From assembly GCA_000729835.1 (NCBI GenBank), contig JFHB01000028.1:124001-188000 (forward strand): DNA of 64,000 nt. The letters run 5' to 3'. This DNA is from Atkinsonella hypoxylon. Taxonomy: Eukaryota > Ascomycota > Sordariomycetes > Hypocreales > Clavicipitaceae. Position numbers and translations under genes: made by a program. A model generated the notes under the pieces. It made no database searches, had not been told where the DNA came from, and was given only the letters and a program-made list of their open reading frames with translations. The number at the start of each line of letters is the position of its first letter. Position 1 is the first letter of the stretch. Positions 1-13,898 of the stretch are shown here, one piece after another.

Positions 1-1678
1 TGTACTCTCTTCTTCTTTTTACTATATAACCTAAATTAGTTATTCTTTTATACTTACTCTTTCTCTCTTTATTAACTATAAAAGCACTATAGCCTCTATT
101 GTTCTAAAGAACAATAAGTTTAACTCTAATAAGTATAAGTATATCTCTATAGAAGTTAATAATAACTTCTTATTTCTCTTTATACTTACTACTACTGCTA
201 CTATTACTATACTCTTGTTCTTATCTTTACCTATATCTATATCTTACTATATACTACTAACCTCTACTACTGCTATCTCTTTACTACTATATAAAGCCTC
301 TTTACTGCTATATATTGCCCCTTTACCTCTATAGAGTAACCTTAAGGTAATATATTAAGAATATATCTACCTTTAGGTAAAGCTTAAAAGCTTAAACTAC
401 TTATAATAGTAGTTACTAGCTGTATTCTTAAAGTGTATAACTTTAACCTAGCTTACTACCTCTTTTACCTTCTTCTTTTTTATCTTTTTTTCTTTAAAGA
501 CTATACCTTTACGCTTAAGGCGCTAAGTTATTTAAAATATTATATTCTTACCTATATCTATTAGTGTAAAACCTTAATCTAGAATGCTAGTTATATTCTT
601 ACTTACTTTAGCCTTTATACTATCTACTAGCACTATAATTCTAGCTTCTACCTTTACGCTACTTTAGGGACGCTATATAGCTTCTCTAGCTTTTATTCTA
701 AGACTACTTAAAGGGCAATAAAGCGCTTTCTAGGTAACTATATCTCTTTACTATAAGCACTAATGCCTTCTTACTACTTACTAAGAAATTTCTTTTGTTC
801 TTACTATATTTTCTATATATATATATATATTTTTTTTATAATAATTATATAGGCCTCTATAAAGAAGAGTTTATTTTCCTTTATTTTTAGTTAAAGATAA
901 CTAAGTTGTTATTAAAGTCTATATAAAATTTTACTATATCTCTATTAAGCCTATTATTAAATTAAGTGTCTTTTTACTATAACTTAAATTAATCTAGTGC
1001 CTTTATATTAAGAAAGTTCTTTAATAGTTTCTATATAGATTAAATAAATCTTATTTACTTAATAAGTACTTAATAGTGTTTCTCTTAGCTTAAAGCGTTT
1101 TTAGTAGCTAGAATTTCTTTTACTCTATACTTCTTAAGAGATAGATTAGTATTTATTATAGTTAGCTTAAAACTAAGCCTTAAGTCTACTAATTACTAAA
1201 AAAGTAAGGGGTTTATTACTACTTACTTAATAAGATTAATATAGAAAACTAGATAAATTCCTAGTAGAATATCTAACTTTATAGTTAAAGGTATTAGTAT
1301 ATTTATAACTATATACTTTACTATAACTTAATTAAGCTTTTAACTTAAGTAGTTTATCTTAATATAATAGAGTATTAGCTAAACTAAGTTCTCTACTTTA
1401 TACTATTCTACTAGCTTATAGCTTCTATTTAACTACTCTTACTGCTTTTACTAAGTAAAGTTAATTATAGCTTAAGCAATATTTATACCTTTCTATAGCT
1501 GTTTAAAAAACGCTAAAGCTTACTCTTTATATAAAACTTAAGACTCTCTTTTATCTATAAGCTTTTAGATAAAGTCTATATTATACCTATATATTACTTA
1601 GTTTAAACTTATACTAGTTATTAAGGAATTTCTATTGTTAATAGCTAGCTAATATATAAGGAGATATTTAAGCTAGTT
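1..1678. other. AT-rich flank left of gypsy element R1
   Basis: Strongly RIP-degraded DNA without an intact gene. On the minus strand, roughly 900-1600, one frame reads as plausible protein if TAA/TAG are taken as RIP-converted Gln, Trp or Arg codons, so this is probably a dead coding sequence. I do not recognise its family. The last six bases, ctagtt (1673-1678), are the target-site duplication of R1. Nothing else in the first 900 bases can be supported. Confidence 0.5.
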
Positions 1679-2162
1679 TGTCGACTCAAAACCAAACCCC
1701 TAAATGACCATGCAGCCTACACTAAAGCAGGTAACGATGTAGCGCACGTTAAGATCGAAAAGGATTAGCAGAGAGAGCGAGATATTTGTTAGTACGTACT
1801 ATTAAACAATAATAGGTAAGAAGATTAAATAGTCTAAAAAGGCAGAAATAAAATATTAATTGCGGCTTAGAAGATATATATATATAAAAGAAGCTAAATA
1901 TACTAAAGAGTTAGAGAAAGTGTTACTAGCAGTAAAGTAATATCTCTTAAGCGTTAAGTGTTGTAAATTAAAGCAAGCTAAAAGATATTAATTAATTAAA
2001 AGAGCAAAAGCCTAAAAAGAATTAGTAGAAGCTGCTTATACACTTACTTACTTAAACTATTTAGATGTTTAAGTAATATACACTCTTATAGAGAAAACCT
2101 ATATATAGTATCCCTTATAAAGCTAATATAAGAGCGTAAGGGGGTAACTCTACTGCAATATA
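1679..2162 (-). repeat. R1 3' LTR
   Basis: 484 bp. It matches base for base in length the other R1 LTR once the copia insertion is removed. Differences are almost all C/T or G/A transitions, as RIP produces. The purine-rich tract expected just upstream on the minus strand is visible as aaagaggta, adjoining 2163. Confidence 0.9.
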
Positions 2163-3219
2163 ATACCTCTTTAGTTATAAATAAGCTTATAAAGTAAGAC
2201 TTATAAGTAACTTAACCCTCTAGCTAATTCCCTTAATCCTAAAGTTCTAATTCTTTTATTTTCTATAATAGCTTTAGTGTCTTTAGTATATATAGTAGCG
2301 TCTCTCTTACTAGTAATAGTGTTCTTATAGCTAAGCGCTTTCCTTTACAATAAGTAACTCTTTCTTAGCGATTTACACTTTATTTAGTTACTTTAAATAT
2401 AATTAAATAGTGTCTTTTATTTACCTTAATTATCTCTTGCTAAGTGCTAAAATAGAAAAGAGCTAATAGTATAACACTAAGGTTTATATTAGTAATAGAA
2501 TTATAGGCTATTATAGGTTGTTTAGTAATATATCTTTAAGCTAATACTTCTATTTAATCCTTTATAGTGTAGTATTCTCTAGCTTTAAGCGCTTATTTTA
2601 CTGCTCTTATAATCTCTTTATCCCTTTACTTAAATTTCTACTTTTACACTAATAGCTCTATAAAATATAAAGATAGCAGCTAATACTTTAAGTTCTATAA
2701 TTATTATAGAAGCTAGTTTTTACTGCAAGATTCTATTTAATCTTTTTATATAAGATTTTATAGTATACTAGAAATTCTAGTAGAAACCTCTAAATTATTT
2801 AGTAGTAGTAACAATAAAGAGCTTTATAAATTAGTTATAGGCTGTAGTAGAACCTTAAACATTATAATTAAAGACTTCTTTTATATAAAAGAGAGTAGCT
2901 TATAATATATAAAAGCCTAGCTAGGCTTACTTATCTACATTAGAAGATATAAACGCTATTCTCTTACTGTTATTACTACTTTAATAGTTCTATTATAGAT
3001 AATAGAATTGCTATTAAACTAAATAGCAGCAATAAACTAATTCTCCTAAAGTTATATAAGTATTTATCTATTAACCTTTATTAACTATTTAATTACTTAA
3101 TTATAATTACTTAAGGTAAATTTCTAGGCATTAAGCTTCTTTAGAATAGGAATTCTACTACTAATTGTCTATAAGTAATATCTTAAGATAAAATGCTTTA
3201 TAGTATCTTTCTAGAGGTA
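2163..3219. other. R1 internal region, no gene supported
   Basis: Region next to the R1 3' LTR. The antisense ORF described below may begin in here on the plus strand, but I cannot place a start codon and see no recognisable domain. Confidence 0.4.
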
Positions 3220-4509
3220 GCTAAGGTTAAAGCCTATAGTTTTAGCTTTTTTAATAACTATATATCTATTTATAAAACTAAGCTTATTTACTGCTATTGT
3301 ACATAGAACTATTATAACCCTATTAGTACCTTTACAGTAGTTATAAGACTAATTAATAAAGTTATTAGTTATAACTTAGTTATAAAGGTATAGTTTAAAT
3401 TTATTCTTTAACGTTTAAGTAATTCTATAGTTACTATATTAAGTGTAAAGTATATTATATAAGCTATTACTAATAAGATTAATTAGAAAATATTTAACTA
3501 AACAATAAAGTGTCTATATTAAGAAGGATAAATAGGTATATCTATATTTCTAGTTGCTTTTTTGCTTATAATATAGTACTAAAATTGCTTAGAATAGATA
3601 TAAATACTAAAGGAGCTATAAAGTTTATGCTTAACTATAAACTATAGCTTTAAACCTTTTAATTCTACCTTTAGGTTCTATATTAAAGTAATAATAGTAT
3701 TCCTTTAAGTAATTAAAGATAAAATAAGTTTAGTAGTTATTAAAGAAAAGAAAGCTAGTAATAAGTCTTTACCTACTTATTTTATTGTATAAAGCAGAAA
3801 GGTTATAGCTTATATTATAACAGTAGAAAATAAGTTAAAACCTATCTTTAATTCTATATACCTTTTTACCTATAAGTCTTATAATCTTACTTTAGTTTAT
3901 CTCTTCTATATTAATTATAAAAGACTTCTTAAAGATAACTACTATACACTTAATCCTATAAGTAATAATCTTTACTATAGCAGTAAGCTAAAATTAATCT
4001 AACTATTTACAATAAGTCTTTTGCTTAAAGAACTTTATTAGAAAGCTATAAATATTATTAAGATAATTAAACTAAATTGCTAAACTCTAGCTAGGCTACA
4101 TTAACTCTATAAGCCTAAAGTTATCTAAATTGTAATCCTAATAAAGTAGTAGGCTAAAAGGAGGCTACTTAAAATATTACTAAAAGAGAGATAGCTAGTA
4201 CTTATAGAGCTTCTTAAGAGGTAAATCTACTTAATCTTGCTCTTCTATATAAAAGAAATTACTAACTAGCTTATAGACTTACACTATAATATAGTATATT
4301 AGTAGATTCCTTAACGTTTTAAAGTAATATATTTATCCCTTATATATAACTCTAAAGCTAGTCTTAGAAATAGGTTTTTAGTATTTATTTTCTATTTTAG
4401 CAGTAGAGATTAAATAGCTTTTAAAAAATTAAAGGTAAAAAAGAGCTTAAGTAAGTACTTATAATAAAAATATTATAAGAATAAAGGGATAAAGAGAGAG
4501 AGAGAGTAG
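3220..4509 (+). pseudogene. R1 antisense ORF, first segment (unknown protein)
   Basis: I do not recognise this protein. One plus-strand frame (codons starting at 3220) reads through about 430 codons with protein-like composition. All interruptions are TAA or TAG, as expected from RIP on Gln/Trp/Arg codons. It runs opposite to R1 gag-pol and lies between integrase and the 3' LTR. The end is basic and repetitive (Arg-Glu repeats at 4492-4506) before a TAG. The continuation at 4960-5747 is in another frame, so either an intron or indel separates them or they are two ORFs. It may be a captured host gene or an element-specific accessory ORF, comparable only in layout to the antisense ORFs of plant Tat/Ogre elements. 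No function is inferred. Confidence 0.5.
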
Positions 4510-4959
4510 AAATATAGGCTATATTATAGCTAGTATTATCTTAATAAATCCTTAGTTAACAGCTGTCTATAATTATTATAATTTAGTAGAGGCTAACAGT
4601 AAATATATACTAAGACTTTAATAGCTATAAACTTATTAAGTAATTTATAATATTCTCCTTAACTAATTATATTTATCTTTCTTCTTTTTTCTTATAACTA
4701 CCTTTCTATATAGCCTCTTTTTTATTGTTTTTATTAATACCTTTAATTATTTAATTATAGCTAAAAAGCTTTCTTAAAACTATAAGGATCTTATAAATAT
4801 ATAGAATATTATTAGTAAAAGAATTCCTTTTACTACTCTCTTTTATTAAGTTACTCTCTCTTAAAATAGTTAAATAAATATCTTTTCTTTAATAATACTT
4901 ATTAATATAGTAAGTCTTTTATAAAAAAGCTTTTAATTATACTTCTATTCTCTTATTAT

Positions 4960-5747
4960 ACTAATAAACCTTACCTCCTTAGTATAAATTTACCTTTAAG
5001 CTTTAAGTCTATAGAGGCAATAATATTAGTGCTAGTAGCTACTTAATATACACTAAAGTTGCTTTTTAATAGAGTTCTATACCTAATATACCTCTAAGAG
5101 CTATTAAATTCTTTTACAATTAGAATCTTAAGGCTTAATTTATTAATAGCACTATAAGAGAAAGCTCTCTTTTGCGTAAGGTTATACTAGAATTAAACGT
5201 TAAGAACTTTATCTTTATTCTAACTAAAATAGCTTATTCTTATAGATATTTTTATTATATACTTACTAATTATTAAGAGCGCTATAAAGCTCTTTTAATC
5301 TTATTCTTTAGTAAAGAGAATAGTGTATTTTACTCTTATTGCACTAATATATATCTTTAAATAGTTACCTTATTTAGGGAATATATTTACTTTCTATTTT
5401 ACAGCTATACCTCTCTTAAGGATGTTTGTAGTAGCTTATATAGCAATTACGTTTAAAGTAGCTCTACTGCTGTAAGCTATAAATAGCAATTTATAAAAGG
5501 TTATAGTAACTATAGCTAGATTTACTATAATGCTTCTTTTATAATATTCTAGGGTAAAGACTAGGTAAATTAACTATTTATTCTTCTAAGGCTTTAGAAG
5601 GTCCTTTATAAGGATTTTTCTCCCTTTATAGCAGTTAATATTCCTTACCCTTTCCCTTAGACATTAAGACTACTAGAATTTCGCTAAAAGATTAAGTATA
5701 AATTGCTTAAGTTAAAAGATAAAAAACAAAAAAAGGGTAAAGGCTAA
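4960..5747 (+). pseudogene. R1 antisense ORF, second segment (unknown protein)
   Basis: About 260 codons in a single plus-strand frame ending at TAA 5745-5747. Interruptions are only TAA/TAG. The C-terminal end is strongly basic (Lys-rich, with a KKQKKGK run just before the stop), as in a nucleic-acid-binding or nuclear-targeting tail, though that is inference. Cys and aromatic residues cluster around 5330-5350. The family is not recognised. It probably belongs with the segment at 3220-4509 (different frame, about 450 bp between them). Confidence 0.5.
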
Positions 5748-5999
5748 GCAGCCTCTTTAGTTAAAATAGAATAAAACTATACTTATTTTTAGTAGTTTTT
5801 AAAAACTTTTTATATATTCTATTTAATCTAAGTTTATAGTCTTAATTCTAATTAGCTTTAAATCTCTAAATAATCTTAATATACTATTATTAAATCTTAG
5901 TTAGTCTTAAATATATAAATAAATAAACTTAACCTTCTTTCTCTTTAAAGCTAAAAATATAGAAACTACAGTATTAGCTTTTATAAAAGCTATAATAAG

Positions 6000-8900
6000 T
6001 TATATATTTTAGTAAAGTTATAGGTAAATTACTAAGATTAAATAATATTGTTAATCTTCTTATAGCTTCTGCGCTCTTCTTTAGGTATTACTAATAGATA
6101 AACTTCTATTATATACTTTAGATAACGTTATAGTAAAAGATTTACTTTAGCGTTATTATCCTTAAAATCCTCTTTTTAGTATAGCTATAATATATAGTCC
6201 TTAGAAACTATTTAATCTAATATATTATATTAAGTATTAGTAGGTTGTAATTTATTAGTATCTTGCTTAAAGTTGCTAGTGTCTTTACTATACTAAGCAG
6301 TATATTATAGAGTATAGAGCTATTTATTAGCAGTAAAAGTCTACTATCCCTCTAGATTAAGCCTAAACTTCTTAATATAATCTCTAGAAATAGTCTTATT
6401 AAGCACTATACTATCTAGAGTCTTTAAACAGTAAGCACTAGTAACTTTTGCTTAACTATATACTTTAAAAGAACTATTCTATTGTATTACTAACTTCTTC
6501 TTTATTAATATATCTATAACCCTTTATATATTATATATAAGAACTAGATCTCTTAGAACTAATTAATCTTTCTTCTTTTATAATAATACCTCTTAGTTTT
6601 AGTTTATTTAATTAGTTAAGTATTGCTTAAATATAAAGACTTTTGCATAAGCCTTCTAGATATTTACTTCCTTTTATTTTAGTATTTTAACTCTTACTTT
6701 AAAGAGATTCTATATTATTATAACTTCTAACTAATTAATTAACCTTTAAGTAGGAAATTTAACTTCTAAAGAAAGAATAAGCTTTTAACTATAAATTAGG
6801 TAAAAAGTAGATTTACTATATAACGCTTATATAGCTATATAGTTTACTAATAGTGCCTTATTTAGCAATTTAAACTACTTTCTATTAGAACCTTCTATCT
6901 TTAAAAGGGTAGATATAAGCATTTAATAACTAGCTTTAATAAGTAAATTAGCTTTTAAATTGTATACTAATGTCTTAATCCCTTTAATCTTAATAGCTTT
7001 AACTGCTTTTTTAAGATTTCTATATATTTCTAGCTCTTTATTAAAAACTAGAAATTAAAAGACTTTAAATTATATAATTAGTTTTATTAAGAACTTCTAA
7101 ATAGCTACAATATTAGTATACTATATAGAGCGTACTTCTATTTATTTAGTAAGGTTATATCTTACTTCTAGAAGGTACTTAAAACTATAATTAAGTAGTA
7201 TATATTAGGTGTTAATGTATATCTTACCTATTAGGTTGCCTAAAGCTACTAATATTAATAATTCTTTAGGCCTCTAAGGAGCAAACTTTTAGTATACCTT
7301 ATAATAGAAAATTATTACTTAAACTATATTCTAAAGTTCTTTCTAAAAGTATTTAATTCTAGCTACTTAAAATATAACTTCTATACCTTTATAATCTATT
7401 TACTTATATAAAGCCTTAACAATCTTCTTCTATTGTATTAAGTCTTTAATAACTAAAGTAAAACCCTTTATTATACTAGTTAGTCTCTTCTATAATAGGC
7501 CTTTATTTAAGAAGTATTGCTTAGCACTTATATAAAGTTGCTTATACTTACTCTTATTTAGATTAAATAGTCTTTATAACGTTAAAAGGAAATCTATAAT
7601 TTATTAAGTTCTAGAAGTATAGTATACTCTATTATATAGCTAGATCTTATTAACGTTAAGCTATAGATTAATAAAATCTTTAATGTTCTCTTTAGCTACT
7701 TAGTTTAATATATTAAAAGGCCTACTTTCTTTACGTAATAAAGTATTAGCTATTTTATTCTTTTCTCCTAAAATATACCTAGCTATAAAATTAAATAGTA
7801 TAATGTAACTAATCTATTATATAATAAGTGCGCTTAGAACATTATTAATAGCGCTATTAAGCTAATATATAAGTACCTAAGAGTTAGTCTTTAGAGTAAA
7901 GGGAACTCTATAGAGATAAATTTATAGCCTTCTTAATGTATAGATAATAGCTCTATATTTCTACTTTATTCTATTATACTTAATTTCTAAATTGCTCTAA
8001 TATCTACTTTTATATTATATAGAGTGTTATTACCTAATAATAATTTACATTAAAACTACTCTTTATCCTTTTAAGCTTATATTAACTATTAATATAATTT
8101 CTTTAGCGCTTAAGCTAAGATTAATTATTATAAGAACTAGTGTAGTTATTATTATATACTTAAGGACCTCTATAGCGTTCCTTTAGTTTAGTCCTTAAGT
8201 CTACTTAGCACCTTTCTTAAGTAAGATTATAAAAGGCTTAGCTTTTATAGAGTAATACTATACCTAGATACAATAACAGCCTATAAGCCTAAAAAAGAAT
8301 TTAACCTTAAAAACATTTTTGCACTTTATTTACTCTAGAATCTTTATTACTTTTACTTCTAAAGGTTTCTTTCTATTAGTACTATATATAAATTTAACAA
8401 TCTCTATAGTCTTTTAGTATAGCTTTAATTTTACAGTAGATATAGTGTAATTAGCTAGCTTAATATTAATAAGAACTTTATTAATACTAATTAAATATTC
8501 TATAATGTATCTTTATATATTAGGTAATACTTTCTCTCTATTATAAGTAGTAGTAAAGCTTTTTACTACAATATTATTTAAGAAAAGCTTATAAGTGTAA
8601 GGAATTAGGTTAAAAAGAATTCTCCTTATTATCTAAATAAATTAAGTAATAGAGTTAGTTACTCCTTAAGGAAGTATATAAAGCTATAAAAGCTTTATTA
8701 CTGTTAAAATTATTATTAAGTCCCTACTTTCCTCTATAAGTAGCACTTAGTTATAGCTTAATAGTAAATTAATAACTAAAAGTATTTTATATATCCTAAA
8801 TTCTTTACTAAAAGCCTTTACTCCTTCTAGAATATAGGCATTCTATATTATAATCTTATTGTAGGCTGTTATAAATAGCACTAGCTATATCTCTTTATTC

Positions 8901-11900
8901 TTCTTTATTACTAAAAAGTAAAGGTTTCTATAAGATCTATAGCTCTCTTTTAATAACCTATACTAAAGCTTCTTTTTTAATAAATTAACTAGTCTCCCTT
9001 ATAGGCTAATAGGTATTAGTATTAACTTTACTTTCTAAGCTCTATAAGTAATAATATAGATAACTTAAGGCAGTATAACTAAGGGATTAATCTTTCTATA
9101 CTTTAATAAGTTCTACATTAGTGCTGCCTTTTAGTTATAGAGAATTTCCTTAAAAATATTAACTTCTTTTACTATTAAATATTCTTATACTTATTTAACT
9201 ATTTAATTTAAGTGCTTTTTTATTATTTAGAATCCTTAGGGTTTTTTACTAAATCTTTCTATAATATATTTAGTGTATTTTCTTAATTTATTTAAGTATA
9301 CTTTTACCTCTTTCTACTTCTTCTATTTCTACTTAAGGTCTCTATTAGGCATAAATCTATTTAAAGGAATATTATCTTTTAGTAGAATCTTATTAGCTTT
9401 CTGCTTATATAATATATTTACCTTTAAATTAATTAGTTATAATTGCCTTAAGGGCTAAATCTTCTTTACAGCCTCTTTAAGTTAGCTTCTATACTAATTA
9501 GCTATTCCCTTTATTATAAGGTTAATAATAGCTATACCCTTATTCTCTATTATAGGCACTAGCTCTTTATTGTTATTTAACTTAGCTTTAAGACCCTCTT
9601 TAACTATTTAATTATAAACTAAATCCTTAAATAACTTATTAATTAAGATTAAATTAACACTAATAGCTATTACTTTATCTATTATAGTCTTCTATTTAAT
9701 ACTTCTAGTAACCCTTAAGACTAATATAATATTACTAAAATAGCACTTTAAGAGAAGCTTACCTCCTTTATTACTATACTTAAAAGTAACTTTAGCTATA
9801 TATATAAAAGGCATTTTAAGGATTAATTATATATATAAAGACTTTAGTGCAATATAAAAGTAAATTAGCGTTTAGATGTTTTTAAGGTATAGCTTTATTA
9901 TTACCTCTTTTAATATTATAAGCTTATATAACGTAAAAGATATAGTAGTAGTCTTTTACTTTATTAGAGTTATTTTTAAATTAAGCTCTTTAATAAGGTC
10001 CTTAGTAATAATGTTTCTCTATAAACTATAATCTATAAGACTATTAATAAGTAAAGAGTTTAAGCTTTTAAGTTATACTTAAAGGTAAAGTAAGTTTTAT
10101 AAATAGCTTATAATTGCTTTTAGCTTTAAAATACTATTTAATTCTTTAATATAAAGTGCATTTACCTATAGATTTATAATAAACTTCTTCTCTTTAATAT
10201 AATTTCCTATATATTCTTATATAATATTCTATAAATCCTTCTAAATACTATTAAGCAGTTATTTTATATATTTATTAGTAATATCTTCCTTATTGTTTTC
10301 TACTGCCTCTTTAACTATAGTAGATATTATTTTAATAATATTAATTAATTAATCTTTTTACTCCTTAACTCTTTACCTCTTCCTTAGGATAAAATATAGA
10401 GGTATAACTTTAGCACTTATTCTATTAATATAATAGACTTTATTAACACTATTTACTTATATTAAGCATTTATTCTTTATTACTTCTATAAGTATAAGTA
10501 TTAGTTAGTATAGGTTTTATAAGCTAACTTTAATCTTCTTCTAAAAAATATCTTTAAATAATTATATAAGAAGCTATACTTTTATATCTATAGAGCTATC
10601 TTTCTTAGCTTTCTTTTTTTTCTTTTTACTTAATCTTCTAAAGCTCCTTCTTACTTAATAGAGCGTTATATCTTTATAGTATAAACTCTAAAGAGCTAAG
10701 CTATAATTCTCTCCTTAATTAGTATATAGAGAGTTCTTCTAAGTCTATATTCCTTTATCTTAAACGTTAAAGTTACTATAGTACTATTAGTAAAGTCTCT
10801 CTTAAGGATAGCTTCTAGTAGAATATATATTAAGCAATAATTAAAAATATTAATCTTATTAAAGATTTAATCTAATATCTCTCTCTCTTTTTTACTAAAC
10901 TTTTAATAGTTTAATGTTTTTCTACTAAATTCCTTAACTTAAGAATAATACTATTTTATAATATAGTAGTTAAAACAATTAACCTAGAACACTATAAGCC
11001 TATAAAGACAACTTTCTATACTAAGGAAGCTTTATATAAGAATAGGTAGCACTAGATTATTTAATTCTACTATTAAGATACTTACTCTTTAATTATACTT
11101 TATAAAGCTAATCTTATTATTATACTAGTAAAACTAGTATTAATTTATATAATAACCTTTCTTACTATAGTAATAGCAGTAATACTGCCTTATGCAGCTT
11201 CTAGTTATATAGGTTCTAAAGCTTTAAGCATTATTATATATATTAACAGTATTAATATATATATTCTACCTTTTCTTCTTCTTTTTCCTAAATTTCTCTT
11301 TAAAAAGCTTTATAATATCTATCTTTAAAACTACTTACTTTATAAGTATAATCTTTATATCTTTAAACTTCTAGGTTAAATTATCTATTTAATCTTTTAC
11401 TTCTAAAATAGGCTATATAATTTCCTTAGCCTTATAACTAAAATTACTTATACTATAATACTTAAGACTTCTTCTGCCTAAAGGTATATAAAGGTAGTTT
11501 CTTCTATTGTTATAGAGTTTAGAATTACAGTCTTTTAGCTCTATTCTAGCTTATATATACTAGCTAAGCTGCTCTAATAACTCCCTATAGAGTATTGCAA
11601 TAAACTTAGCTCTAGTAACTTTTATTTAATCTATAAAGCTAATAAGTACAGCATCTAGTAAGGCCTTATAAATATAATTAAACTAAGAGGTTATACTGCA
11701 CTATATATAGAGCTTAGCGCTAATTATAGCAGCTTAATGTTCTTAAAGCTAATAGAGAGTGTTCTTTATAGTTCTTAAATAGTTTCTCTTTAGGTCTTTA
11801 AGCTTTTTATTAGCTTACTCCTTTTAATCCTAAGGAGTAGCTTTATACTAAAGCAAAAGCTACTCTTTAGCTTCTTTCTAATTATATAAGGTATAAATAA

Positions 11901-12600
11901 CCTTTATATACTTATAGATTAATAGGTTAATATAATAAATAAATATCTTCTATTAGTTTTCCTTTAGAATAAATAAGGTCTTTATTTTTAGCTTAAAGTT
12001 AGTTAAGTAATTAAGGATATTTTCTCCCTTAAATTAGTGTATATTAAACTTCTTATTAAAGATAGCTTAAGCTTACTGCTTTCTAATAGCTTTACCTATA
12101 GCTTTAGTAAGAGCCTTATAAGGTACAGCTATAGTGCTGCTAATACTAGCCTTTTTATCTTAAGTATTTAATTCTATTATAATCTTAGGTTTTAAAACGA
12201 CTTTTTTAGAAGATTTACTAGATTAACTAGAGCTAGTATTAGCTACTTTAGATGTAAAGCTTATGCTTTTCTTTAAGAGATATAGAATATTAAACTTATA
12301 TAAATAACTAGTAAAATAGCTTAATATAGAAGGTAGGTATAAAAAGAACAATTAATCTTACTTAGTAAAAAGAGTGTAATATATATAATTCTCTATATTA
12401 GCTATACTTTTAATGCTCTTACCTTTTGCTTCTATAGTTATATAAGCTCCTAATACTAAGATATAGAGGCTAAGAACTTAATTGCTAATAACAGTAAATA
12501 TAAAGATAACTACTAAGATAAGGATAAAAGAGAAATTTTTCTCTATAATTAAATAATTATAACGTTTAAGGGACCTAAAAACTTCCTTTTTGCTGTATTA
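6000..12600 (-). pseudogene. R1 gag-pol polyprotein, RIP-inactivated
   Basis: Gypsy-type polyprotein read right to left; boundaries approximate. A gag-like helical segment lies at about 12055-11985. The reverse-transcriptase active site is at 8586-8560, reading FLNNIVV, i.e. the FLDDIVV of gypsy RT with both Asp codons changed to Asn by G-to-A. The RT thumb/connection (ILEW-like, then FFRLIGCY) follows at about 8350-8200. RNase H follows at 8096-8044, with a VDAS-like box (VNISLKG) and GW-AVLMQ pattern. Integrase core remnants lie at about 7300-6900, and the late integrase box YLIYGQKPIL-like, typical of fungal gypsy integrases, is at about 6800-6740. Upstream of 8.6 kb, protease and gag limits are too eroded to place. 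Many in-frame TAA/TAG codons make it non-coding today. Confidence 0.8.
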
Positions 12601-12928
12601 AGGCTATCTTAGCTAAGAGCAAAATAGAGGTTAAATAGGCTAGCTAGTATTTATAATGTAGCAATTATCTTTAACTAGGCCTAGCTCTTTTTAGCTTAAA
12701 AAAGCTACAGAAATTTTCTTTCTCTCTTAATTAAATAATCCCTTATAATATAGAGCTTTTATTCTTATAATTTCCTTCTTTCTTATATTAGCAATATTTA
12801 AGCTAAAGTGCTCTTCTATCTTTAATACTTAGCAGCTTTTTCTTTTTTCTTTTAGGATCTCTATAAAAAACCTTTTAATTATATAATGCACTTTAATTAG
12901 AATAAGTCCCTAGTAAAGCCCCTATTTT

Positions 12929-13193
12929 TATTAACTTAAAACTAAACCCCTAAATAACTATATAGCCTACACTAAAGTAGGTAATAATATAGCGTACATT
13001 AAGATTAAAAAGAATTAGTAAAGAGAGCAAGATATTTATTAGTGCGTGCTATTAAACAATAATAGGTAAGAAGATTAAATAGTCCAAAAAGGCAGAAATA
13101 AAATATTAATTACAGCTTAGAAGATATATACGCGCAAAAGGAGCTAAATATACTAAAGAGTTAGGGAAAGTGTTACTAGTAGCGAAGTAATGT
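12929..13193 (-). repeat. R1 5' LTR, left piece
   Basis: First 265 bp (plus-strand order) of the second R1 LTR, aligning with 1679-1943. Copia A1 interrupts it at 13194. The last five bases, aatgt, are the A1 target site. Confidence 0.9.
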
Positions 13194-13898
13194 TGTTAAA
13201 AATAAGCTACCCTGTATAGCCTATTTTTATGCTTACTAGTTGCCTGTTAGTTGCTCTATCACGTGACCCTAACTAGGTCTTGTTACGTTGATTTTTGGTA
13301 GAGATATCGCTGTTACTAGATGCGAAACATCTAGAATCGACTAAGGCAAAGTTGCCTAACCTATAGTTAACTTTAACAGCGATTTTCTCCACAACTAGCA
13401 ATGGTAGAAATTCAAGAAGTATACCATTCAAAAGCTAAGAATTAGGGCTATTTAATGGTATAATTGTTAGATAGGGTTGCTTATAAGGGTTGCTTGTTAT
13501 TAGTGGAATTTGTTAAATTGTGCACGTAAGCGTCTTGTTTATATAGCTGTAAGTCGATTTTTTTGTTTTTACATAGTAAATCTTTTTGCGGAAATTATAA
13601 AGTGGCCTACAAGCTCCTTCTAGCGACTATAGCCTGCCGATATAGTTAGTAGGTCTATAAAGGACTAGAAAGATTCAAGATTCTACCCTCACTTGTTCGT
13701 TATAGCGCTCTTAATATAAGATACCACTATTATTATAGTTATCTACTGCCTCTACGTAATCTATACTATACACTACAGCTTAATTTAGGCCGCTGCTGCT
13801 TCCACTACGTGATAATTGCTAGGAGCAATTACAGGTGCTAAATATAAGAGACCACTACCCTCTTCTATCTAGTTCTGTAATCCCTATTATTTTCAATA
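13194..13898 (+). repeat. A1 5' LTR
   Basis: 705 bp, equal in length to the 3' LTR at 20323-21027 and differing mainly by transitions. Related LTRs lie at 28331-29034, 40558-41256, 47688-48386 and 60891-61582. Confidence 0.95.

Noticed and set aside
9273..9458. 61-codon plus-strand ORF
   Set aside because: Lies inside minus-strand R1 gag-pol; low-complexity Phe/Tyr/Leu composition from AT-rich DNA.
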